Of a stretch of 13,295 nucleotides of DNA, positions 7,874-13,295 are shown piece by piece. A program made the position numbers and the translations under genes. How positions within the stretch are numbered: the stretch's first letter is position 1; every line of letters begins with the position of its first letter. Below the pieces are notes generated by a model. That model made no database searches. It worked only from the letters and a program-made list of their open reading frames with translations, and was not told the origin of the DNA. The DNA comes from a bacterium. Its GTDB lineage: Bacteria > Margulisbacteria > Marinamargulisbacteria > JAAEMD01. The stretch spans positions 1-13,295 of the forward strand of contig JAAEMD010000567.1 of assembly GCA_024225875.1 (NCBI GenBank). Direction: 5' to 3'.

Positions 7874-8887
7874 CTATATATATAATGGCAAAAAATCCAA
7901 CCCGCTTTTCTCTTCAAATCCAAACATAACATTCATATTCTGAATAGCCTGTCCAGCTGCTCCCTTAATTAAATTATCAATAGCAGAAAAAATCACTATT
8001 TTACCTGTCTCTTCAAAAACCTTAATCACAATAAGACAGTTATTAGAGCCTGAAACATATTTAGTGCCCGGCATATCAATTTTTTCGTTCATAATGATAA
8101 AAGGCTCATCTTTATAATATTTCTTATATATATCAATAATATCTTCTAATGTAAGTTTCTCCTCATTTTCAATATAACTGGATGTCAGTATCCCTCTTTT
8201 CACAGGAATAAGATGCGGTGAGAAAAAAGCCGATATATTTAATACAGACTCAATTTCCGCGACATGTCTGTGTACATAAGTAGAATAAGCCGAAATATTT
8301 CCCTGTGCCTCACAATAATGTGATGTCATTTTTAATACACGCCCTGCCCCGCTAATACCGGATTTTGCATCTATAATAACCTGTCTCCTGATTATATTTT
8401 CCCTTGCTAAAGGGTATAAACTTAAAATAGCTGCCGTTGAAAAACAGCCCGGGTTTGCACAGCATTGAGACTTTTTAATATCATCACGATATATTTCAGG
8501 AAAACCCGGCACTACCTTATCAAAGACTTCAGGAGATAAATGTTCTACACCATAGTATTTCTTAAACAAGTCTGTATCATCAAATCTAAAGTCTGCGGAT
8601 AAATCAATAATTCTAATGTTAGATTTCAGCAGGCTTTTCATAAAAGTATGGGTCGTCAGGTGTGGCAGCGCTAAAAATAGAACATCTATATCAGGCAAAG
8701 ATTCAGGATCAAAGTCTTCCAGCGTATTATCATATTCATTTAAATGAGGGTAAACCTCATGGATTTTCTGACCTTTATATGTTTTTGAATATAAGTTAGT
8801 TACCGTTACATACGGATGGCGTTTCAATAACCTGCACAGCTCAACACCAGTATATCCAGTTGCACCTACAATGCCAGCCTTAATCAT
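7874..8887 (-). CDS. argC: N-acetyl-gamma-glutamyl-phosphate reductase
   Basis: It reduces acetylglutamyl phosphate to the semialdehyde with NADPH in the third step of arginine synthesis. It is 337 residues, normal for the short bacterial form. The Rossmann loop GIVGATGYTG is at 5-14. The catalytic Cys148 lies in NPGCFST, where most relatives have Pro or Ala in place of the Ser, and the His motif HRHVAEIE is at 206-213. ATG 8887 lies 11 bases after the rplS stop with no purine-rich ribosome binding site in between, unlike most other genes of this operon. Translation probably depends on ribosomes finishing rplS. It is the first arginine gene after the ribosomal block. Confidence 0.96.
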   Translation of the reverse strand: MIKAGIVGATGYTGVELCRLLKRHPYVTVTNLYSKTYKGQKIHEVYPHLNEYDNTLEDFDPESLPDIDVLFLALPHLTTHTFMKSLLKSNIRIIDLSADFRFDDTDLFKKYYGVEHLSPEVFDKVVPGFPEIYRDDIKKSQCCANPGCFSTAAILSLYPLARENIIRRQVIIDAKSGISGAGRVLKMTSHYCEAQGNISAYSTYVHRHVAEIESVLNISAFFSPHLIPVKRGILTSSYIENEEKLTLEDIIDIYKKYYKDEPFIIMNEKIDMPGTKYVSGSNNCLIVIKVFEETGKIVIFSAIDNLIKGAAGQAIQNMNVMFGFEEKSGLDFLPLYI

Positions 8888-8898
8888 TCAAACAACAG

Positions 8899-9249
8899 CT
8901 ATGTTTTTGCTTTAATACGACTGGCTTTAGCACCAATTCTATTCCGCAAATAATATAGTTTTGAACGACGAACCTTACCCTGTCTTTTAACTTTAATATC
9001 AGTAATAAGTGGAGAATGAAGAAGAAAAGTTTTCTCTACTCCAATACCATCAATAACCTTTCTAACAGTAAAGTTTTCTCTGGAGAGATTACCCTGCTTC
9101 CTGGTAACAACCCCTTCATATTTTTGAACTCTCTTTTTCTTACCTTCCAAAATAATCTTAGACACCTCTACAGTATCTCCAACATTAAATTCCGGCACAT
9201 TCTCTTTCATTTGTTTTTTTTCTAATTCTTTAATTAATATATCCGTCAT
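8899..9249 (-). CDS. rplS: Large ribosomal subunit protein bL19
   Basis: This protein sits at the interface of the 50S and 30S subunits. From ATG 9249 it is 116 residues, the usual size. Family marks are FNVGDTVEV near the start, EGVVTRKQG, the FTVRKV...GVEKTFLLHSP core, and the basic end GKVRRSKLYYLRN. GAGGAGG at 9256-9262 lies 6 bases before the ATG. A longer in-frame start at 9264 would add five residues and lie ahead of that site, so I reject it. The gene overlaps the end of trmD by 20 bases. In most Bacillota ylqF and rnhB follow rplS; here the arginine genes follow instead. Confidence 0.97.
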   Translation of the reverse strand: MTDILIKELEKKQMKENVPEFNVGDTVEVSKIILEGKKKRVQKYEGVVTRKQGNLSRENFTVRKVIDGIGVEKTFLLHSPLITDIKVKRQGKVRRSKLYYLRNRIGAKASRIKAKT

Positions 9250-9997
9250 CCAGGTCCTCCTCAAAAGCCAATTTCGTTTTTAATAAATCAACTATAATTT
9301 TTTGATCTGATTGTTTAATATCATATTTTATAAATAATTCAGGCTTATTAAATAAAGTTTCCTTTATTGCCATTTTGTGACGCCAGCTGTTTATTCTGTT
9401 ATGGTTCCCATTCAAAAGAACCTCAGGAACTTTCTCGCCACTAAATTCTCTTGGCGCTGTATACTGAGGACACTCCAGTAACCCGCTAACAATAGAGTCT
9501 TCTTTTATACAGTCTGCGTTACCTATTACTCCGGGTATCAGTCTTAAAACAGCTTCAGTTATTATCAAAGAAGGATATTCACCTGAAGACAAAACAAAGT
9601 CCCCAGCTGATATCTTATCAATATCAAATAATTTAAAGAGCCTTTCATCAACACCTTCATAGTATCCGGAAATAATAATCAGGCCTTTTTCCTGCTGAAA
9701 CTCAGTTGCAATCTCCTGAGTAAAGGCTGGCCCCTTTGGGCAGGTATATAATAAACGATAACTATCGTAATTATCAATACTTTTAACAGCACGTTCCAAT
9801 ACATCAACCTGGAGAATCATCCCCTTTCTATATCCATAAGGGTAATCATCTACTCTATTATTCCTGCAATTTGCAAAATCTCTTATATTAATAAATTCTA
9901 TATCAAAAAAACCAGCTTCGCTGGCTTTCTTATAAAGACCTTTAAGAAAAATTCCCCGCATTTCATCGGGGAATAATGTCAGTATCTTAATCTTCAT
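9230..9997 (-). CDS. trmD: tRNA (guanine-37-N1)-methyltransferase, divergent
   Basis: TrmD methylates G37 next to the anticodon using S-adenosylmethionine and prevents +1 frameshifting. The protein is 255 residues, within the normal range. The fold is clear from TLFPDEMR at the start, RVDD at 48-51, YYEGVDER at 112-119, IPGVIG at 154-159 and PEVLLNGNH at 191-199. The equivalents of E. coli Arg154 and the proposed catalytic base Asp169 are kept as Arg152 and Asp167. The SAM-binding knot is unusual: the canonical GGGPGM reads GYRKGM at 55-60, the usual Arg of GRYEG is Tyr112, SGGELP reads SSGEYP at 137-142, and YTRP reads YTAP at 179-182. ATG 9997 has no evident ribosome binding site, and rimM, its usual upstream partner, is absent. 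Confidence 0.93.
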   Translation of the reverse strand: MKIKILTLFPDEMRGIFLKGLYKKASEAGFFDIEFINIRDFANCRNNRVDDYPYGYRKGMILQVDVLERAVKSIDNYDSYRLLYTCPKGPAFTQEIATEFQQEKGLIIISGYYEGVDERLFKLFDIDKISAGDFVLSSGEYPSLIITEAVLRLIPGVIGNADCIKEDSIVSGLLECPQYTAPREFSGEKVPEVLLNGNHNRINSWRHKMAIKETLFNKPELFIKYDIKQSDQKIIVDLLKTKLAFEEDLDDGYIN

Positions 9998-10018
9998 TTG
10001 ATAATATCTAAAAAATAT

Positions 10019-10489
10019 TTATTGCTGTTCTTGCAATCTCGCTTTAATGTCTGCTACAGGGATCAGTTCCTCAACAATACCATCTTTGACAACGACCTCC
10101 ATACCACCCAGCTTTTCATATAGATTATCACCCTCAGAAACAGAAACAAAACCATCCACTGTTCCTTGAACATAGTGAGAATCTATTTTGAGATCTTCTA
10201 CTGATTTATTTTTACCCTTAAAATCTTCAAGAGACTGCATCAACTGAAACTTCTCAGCTCTTATTTTCTGTGCAATAGCATTAGCTCCAGATTTATCTTT
10301 ACTGTCACTAAGCTCTTTCAGGGTTTTATCAATTTCTGCAACTCTGTTTTTTATACCACTAACAGAATTGGTTAGTTCATATTTCATATATTCTTTAAAT
10401 TTATCAGTTACAACTGCTTTTATTGTAACTGTTCTTTTTAAAGTTACTGATCTTGATGCATGTTTATCTTTTTCTCTTAATTTATTCAT
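10019..10489 (-). CDS. ylqD: YlqD family protein
   Basis: This 156-residue protein matches the YlqD family by position between khpA and trmD and by sequence. An N-terminal beta-like stretch VTLKRTVTIKAVVTDKF is followed by a charged helix at about 45-95 that is probably coiled coil. The C-terminal domain at about 100-150 contains GDNLYEKLGGMEVVVKDG. YlqD is a Bacillota protein encoded in the rpsP-rplS region. Its biochemical role is not established, though the context suggests a link to RNA or ribosomes. AAGGTG overlaps the khpA stop 7 bases before ATG 10489. The gap to khpA is 11 bases and to trmD 21 bases. Confidence 0.85.
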   Translation of the reverse strand: MNKLREKDKHASRSVTLKRTVTIKAVVTDKFKEYMKYELTNSVSGIKNRVAEIDKTLKELSDSKDKSGANAIAQKIRAEKFQLMQSLEDFKGKNKSVEDLKIDSHYVQGTVDGFVSVSEGDNLYEKLGGMEVVVKDGIVEELIPVADIKARLQEQQ

Positions 10490-10500
10490 TTTAAAACACC

Positions 10501-10737
10501 TTAATTATGGGTTAGTATTTCTAATGTTACTTTTTTATCACTTCTGGCTGCAGCAGCTTTTACAACTGTTCTTATTGCATTTGCAATTCTACCTTCCTTA
10601 CCTATGACCTTGCCAACATCGTCCGCCGCTACCCTGATTTCCAAAATTACTACACTTTCTCCTGCTGTTTCATTAATCTGTACTCCATCCGGGTTATCTA
10701 CTAAAGATCTAACTATCATTTCAACTAACTGTTTCAT
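10501..10737 (-). CDS. khpA: KH-domain RNA-binding protein KhpA
   Basis: KhpA is a small KH protein that in several Bacillota pairs with KhpB/Jag and affects cell elongation and RNA stability. The protein is 78 residues, the normal size, and is essentially one KH fold. The RNA-gripping loop is visible as GKVIGKEGRIA at about 42-52, preceded by the beta strand VVILEIRVAADD. AAGGAGA lies 7 bases before ATG 10737. The gene follows rpsP, its usual neighbour, with a 17-base gap. Confidence 0.95.
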   Translation of the reverse strand: MKQLVEMIVRSLVDNPDGVQINETAGESVVILEIRVAADDVGKVIGKEGRIANAIRTVVKAAAARSDKKVTLEILTHN

Positions 10738-10754
10738 TTCTAGTTCTCCTTCCG

Positions 10755-11072
10755 TTACTGGTTTTTTTCAGCCTTAAGTTTTTTTTCTTTTTTAGAAACG
10801 CCAGGCTCTTTCGGAACTTTCGCCTCTTTTGGCAAAACACCTTTTTCTCCTAACAACCTTTTTGCAGTGTCTGAAGGTTGAGCTCCAACGGACAACCAGT
10901 ACTTGACTCTATCCTCGTCAAAGTCAAAATACAAAGGTTCTTTTGCAGGGTCATAATGACCAACAATTTCTATAGTTTCACCGTCTCTCTGATTTGCTGA
11001 CTCCATTACAACTAACCGATAAAAAGCTCTCTTTTTTCTTCCAAGCCGCTTCAGTCTTATCTTTACTGCCAA
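10755..11072 (-). CDS. rpsP: Small ribosomal subunit protein bS16
   Basis: bS16 is an early 30S assembly protein. The 105-residue protein starts MAVKIRLKRLGRKKRAFYRL, a textbook bS16 N-terminus, and continues with IEIVGHYDP and the YWLSVGAQPSDTAKRLL segment. Residues from about 78 on form a Lys- and Glu-rich tail longer than in short family members. The start codon is TTG at 11072, supported by GGAGGTGA seven bases upstream and by the family N-terminus. It is the first gene of the operon, and its promoter lies about 80 bases upstream. Confidence 0.97.
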   Translation of the reverse strand: MAVKIRLKRLGRKKRAFYRLVVMESANQRDGETIEIVGHYDPAKEPLYFDFDEDRVKYWLSVGAQPSDTAKRLLGEKGVLPKEAKVPKEPGVSKKEKKLKAEKNQ

Positions 11073-11131
11073 ATTCTCACCTCCTTAAACTCAAATCATT
11101 ACATTAAGCGTTAATAATACTTCTCTAAATA

Positions 11132-11161
11132 TTGACAATATAATTCAGTGTGAATTATACC
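11132..11161 (+). promoter_or_regulatory. Promoter-like sequence facing right, overlapping the operon promoter
   Basis: On the plus strand a perfect TTGACA at 11132-11137 is followed after 18 bases by TATACC at 11156-11161. It overlaps the leftward promoter face to face and shares the palindrome. It would transcribe across the non-coding island at 11184-11445. AT-rich DNA often produces such matches, so the confidence is low. Confidence 0.3.
11139..11159. promoter_or_regulatory. Perfect 21-bp palindrome over the operon -10 box (possible operator)
   Basis: The arms TATAATTC (11139-11146) and GAATTATA (11152-11159) are exact inverted copies around the 5-base centre AGTGT. One arm contains the TATAAT of the operon promoter, so a protein bound here would block or tune transcription. 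Inside it are ATTCA (11143-11147) and TGAAT (11151-11155), with another ATTCA at 11171-11175. These are half-sites of the kind found in ARG boxes, but they face outward rather than in the canonical order. Binding by ArgR is a speculation. Confidence 0.4.
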
Positions 11162-11183
11162 CCATAAGATATTCAAAGGTCAA
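11154..11183 (-). promoter_or_regulatory. Promoter of the rpsP-arg-ndk operon
   Basis: Read on the minus strand, TTGACC (11178-11183) and a perfect TATAAT (11154-11159) are 18 bases apart. Transcription would start near 11147 and give a leader of about 75 bases before the rpsP TTG. It is the only good promoter I see in front of the twelve minus-strand genes. The -35 box overlaps the stop codon of the small reading frame at 11180-11356. Confidence 0.7.
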
Positions 11184-11356
11184 TTTAGATTAAGCAAACC
11201 GGCCCTTCTTCTATCTACACGACAGCCATATTTTTGTCTTGATATTTCTGCCGGATACCCTGTTGCCGGCATACTCGATACTTTTATTCCCGGCAGCTCT
11301 GCACCTCCGGCATATAAATCGCTGGATATACCTGCTATACATTCCGGGCATCTCAT
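11180..11356 (-). CDS. Small unidentified ORF in a GC-rich island (58 residues)
   Basis: ATG 11356 opens a 58-codon frame that starts MRCPECIAGISSDLYAGG, ends RAGLLNLN and stops with TGA. It has a CxxC pair near the start, a Gly/Pro-rich middle and an Arg-rich end. No ribosome binding site precedes it. The same frame continues upstream past a TAA (11360-11362) into 20 hydrophobic residues starting MDAVLCWLAG at 11422, so the whole may be an 80-codon gene broken by one stop. The opposite strand is also open over this stretch, but I found no start codon for it. I do not recognise the protein. It could equally be a repeat or a structured RNA. Confidence 0.25.
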   Translation of the reverse strand: MRCPECIAGISSDLYAGGAELPGIKVSSMPATGYPAEISRQKYGCRVDRRRAGLLNLN

Positions 11357-11445
11357 ATTTTAGATGGCAACAACATTAACTATTATCCACTGGCCCGCCA
11401 GCCAGCATAATACCGCATCCATTCTTCGTTATCACTTCTCACTAT
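11184..11445. other. GC-rich non-coding island with repeated CCGG motifs
   Basis: Bases 11221-11340 are about 47% G+C by direct count, well above the flanking AT-rich genes. CCGG occurs six times between 11199 and 11347, several times as CCGGCA or its near variants. The left half holds the small ORF described separately. The rest shows no recognised gene, tRNA or riboswitch. The composition and its position beside a MITE-like element suggest acquired or decayed sequence. Confidence 0.4.
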
Positions 11446-11561
11446 TATAGCTGGTACAAATTGAAGTGTCCGTTTAAATGCCTGAGTGCAGTGTACTTGC
11501 GTACATTAACGAAGTCATTTGAAAACTTTAGTGTCGGACATTTTATTTTGGAACAGCTATA
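11446..11561. mobile_element. MITE-like element with 27-bp terminal inverted repeats
   Basis: Left end 11446-11472 and right end 11535-11561 are inverted copies matching at 22 of 27 positions. The outer eight bases TATAGCTG and the inner TGTCCG are exact. The 62-base centre folds further: AAATG/CATTT arms, and on the minus strand TGTAC and GTACA around a GCAA tetraloop. The element is 116 bp, has no coding capacity and lies between two convergently read, non-coding stretches. TA at both outer ends fits a TA target duplication as made by IS630/Tc1-type transposases, but that is inference. AATGCCTG inside it has an inverted copy just outside, at 11569-11576. Confidence 0.6.
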
Positions 11562-11616
11562 TCATCTCCAGGCATTAACATTATATCTTTTGCGCGTGAC
11601 TTTTTAGTATGTGGTT

Positions 11617-13143
11617 TTAGAACTGTATATTAAAAATACTAATATAAACAATGGCTGCAAAAAGGCTTATTAAGTAAGTTTGAAAAACATATTTTTCCTT
11701 GTAATTTTCCCTGTTAATTAAATAAAACTGCAATGCCCCTGTTAATCCGAGCAGTATTAATATATAAGTATTTTTTAAAATAAAATAAGTTGCAATATAA
11801 TTAATAAAAAAAGATAACCCAATAAAAAACTTTGCTCGATTTAGACCAATTAATACTGGAATAGTCATAATATTATTAGCTTTATCTCCTTCATAGTCTT
11901 TAAGATCAATGAAATTGATTGGGAAAGTGAAAATAACTAAAAAATAAAATATTAATATTCCAGGGAAACCTTTAAATGTTCCGGTAATCAAATAGTATCC
12001 GGTCATGCTCATAACCAAACTATTTACGGATATAATCAGCTTGGAAAAAAACGGTATTCTTTTTAATCTTAATGGCGCCATTGTGTATAGATAGTAGTTG
12101 CCTGTAAAAAGCACTATCATAAATAAAGCTTTGAAACCTGCAAATAGTGAAAACAGTAATGACAAAATTAAAAATGGATATTTCAACTTCTCATAAAAAA
12201 CCGGATCAACGGCTTTTGTTACAAGTGGTCGATCACTATTTGAAATACGATCAATATCAATATCAGCTACATTATTGGTAATAAGAGAATACATGATCCC
12301 GAAAAATAAGCTTAACGGCAAAAAGATAAACATAAAGAGCTTTTTACCTGCAAGTATATATGAATGGTTATTAAGAGCAATAATAATTCCCAAAAGAATC
12401 ATAAATTGATAATGCAGATTACGGTAGGGACGAATATCTTTTACGAGTTGGCGAAAAAGTGAAGTTTGGGCAATATAAAAAACAGCACTCCCCAATATCA
12501 AAACTATCAAAACATATGTATAGCTTAAAATGTGATCCACAGGCCAGAATTTCAGGCCAAATACAGCTAAGGCTGGTTTTATAAAAAATGGTAGTGAGCC
12601 AAATAGAAAAATGGCAGTATATAGCAATATTGTAAAAAACAGGCTTCTTATAAGCTTGTTTGTTTTAATGAGAAAGTAAAAGAAAGATAATAGCAGAATG
12701 ATGGCAATTTCTATTCTCATTCCGATAGTAAAGGCTGACGGTTCTAAACTACCAAAAAAAGTGAAGTAGCGCTCAAGCATATTAGTATGAGTTCCTGGCA
12801 TAAAGTAACTCATATCAAACCCTTTGCCACAACTGATTACTAAATCAATTATCGGTGCAAGGATAACAATTATAAATAAGCTCAAGATTAACTTTGTAAT
12901 TTTGATAATCGGCATTTTTGTGCACCAGTAAAAAATCAAGGTAAATGTTAAAGCTAAAGCCAAATATGAAGTATAGTAATGAAGATAAATGAATGGTGTT
13001 TGTGGCGTTAAATCTGAAAAAAGCTCAATAAAGTTTCTTAGCGTGACAGCAAAAAAGAACGTCCATAAGGCTTGAAAAAAAGAATGATTTTCGTTTTCGA
13101 AATAATTTGCAACATTTACAACGATTTTTTTTATTAAATTCAC
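11617..13143 (-). CDS. UbiA-type prenyltransferase with an extra membrane N-terminal domain
   Basis: The C-terminal half (about 235-505) is a UbiA-superfamily intramembrane prenyltransferase. The first Asp-rich motif is NNVADIDID at 290-298 followed by RISNSDRPL, and the second is DLKDYEGDK at 413-421. These bind the magnesium-diphosphate of an isoprenoid donor. The first motif has Asn291 where NDxxD is usual. Residues 1-230 contain about six further membrane segments, with the conserved-looking piece APIIDLVISCGKGFDMSYF at 96-114, and I cannot assign them to a family. The substrate is unknown: quinone, haem, chlorin-like or lipid head-group acceptors are all possible. GGAG at 13150-13153 lies 6 bases before the GTG start at 13143. 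The gene is monocistronic here. Downstream it runs into the MITE-like element with no clear terminator. Confidence 0.8.
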   Translation of the reverse strand: MNLIKKIVVNVANYFENENHSFFQALWTFFFAVTLRNFIELFSDLTPQTPFIYLHYYTSYLALALTFTLIFYWCTKMPIIKITKLILSLFIIVILAPIIDLVISCGKGFDMSYFMPGTHTNMLERYFTFFGSLEPSAFTIGMRIEIAIILLLSFFYFLIKTNKLIRSLFFTILLYTAIFLFGSLPFFIKPALAVFGLKFWPVDHILSYTYVLIVLILGSAVFYIAQTSLFRQLVKDIRPYRNLHYQFMILLGIIIALNNHSYILAGKKLFMFIFLPLSLFFGIMYSLITNNVADIDIDRISNSDRPLVTKAVDPVFYEKLKYPFLILSLLFSLFAGFKALFMIVLFTGNYYLYTMAPLRLKRIPFFSKLIISVNSLVMSMTGYYLITGTFKGFPGILIFYFLVIFTFPINFIDLKDYEGDKANNIMTIPVLIGLNRAKFFIGLSFFINYIATYFILKNTYILILLGLTGALQFYLINRENYKEKYVFQTYLISLFAAIVYISIFNIQF

Positions 13144-13227
13144 TATTTACTCCAATCTAGGAGTCTGTCGTTCTTAAGCAGAGATGATAAAATATAAGGA
13201 AGAAGAAATAAATCAGCGAGGTAAAAA

Positions 13228-13295
13228 ATGACAAGATTTAAAACCGCCGATAGAAATACACCTTATTTGTTTCCACCAACGATAGAAGAGTGGAT
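13228..13295 (+). CDS. Transposase N-terminus, IS1182-like (partial)
   Basis: GAGGT at 13218-13222 lies 5 bases before ATG 13228, which opens a frame that is still open at the window edge. The visible residues begin MTRFKTADRNTPYLFPP and continue TIEEW, which I recognise as the N-terminus of IS1182-family (DDE) transposases. The left end of the element should lie between about 13155 and 13200. I cannot place the terminal repeat because the other end is outside the window. Confidence 0.65.
   Translation, partial: MTRFKTADRNTPYLFPPTIEEW

Noticed and set aside
11184..11616. CRISPR array, tRNA, or T-box leader in the long non-coding region
   Set aside because: There are no regularly spaced direct repeats, no cloverleaf and no T-box core sequence. 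The repeats seen are inverted ends of one short element.

Overview
The window looks like a chromosomal segment from a low-GC, anaerobe-like member of the Bacillota. The grounds are AT-rich coding sequence, strong GGAGG-type ribosome binding sites, GTG and TTG starts, and an rpsP-khpA-ylqD-trmD-rplS ribosomal cluster of the Bacillus/Clostridium kind. A halanaerobe-like lineage is possible, but that is a guess. I cannot name the species.

Left part (1-1760). The C-terminal 30 codons of an unidentified plus-strand gene end at 95. A 228-base spacer with one good sigma-A-like promoter follows, and then a 435-residue, very lysine- and asparagine-rich protein with one N-terminal membrane segment that I do not recognise.

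Middle (1762-11190). Twelve tightly packed minus-strand genes form what looks like one transcription unit: rpsP, khpA, ylqD, trmD, rplS, argC, argJ, argB, argF, argG, argH and ndk, in transcription order. A promoter with a TATAAT -10 box lies about 75 bases upstream of rpsP, and a perfect 21-bp palindrome overlaps that box. The first five genes serve ribosome and tRNA maturation. The next six cover arginine biosynthesis from glutamate by the cyclic acetyl route: ArgJ recycles acetyl groups, ArgB phosphorylates, ArgC reduces, ArgF carbamoylates, and ArgG and ArgH finish. argD is absent and must be elsewhere. rimM, normally next to trmD, is missing, and TrmD has several substitutions in its cofactor-binding knot.

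Intergenic region (11184-11616). This stretch has two parts. One is a roughly 47% GC island with a small minus-strand reading frame interrupted by a stop. The other is a 116-bp element with 27-bp terminal inverted repeats (22/27 matching) that looks like a MITE.

Right part (11617-13295). A 508-residue membrane protein is encoded on the minus strand. It joins an unassigned multi-span N-terminal region to a UbiA-type prenyltransferase domain. Just beyond its start lies the first part of a divergently oriented transposase that resembles the IS1182 family and runs off the window.

The most promising items for follow-up are the MITE-like element, the neighbouring GC-rich island, the palindromic promoter of the ribosome-arginine operon, the divergent TrmD, the UbiA fusion and the unknown 435-residue protein.
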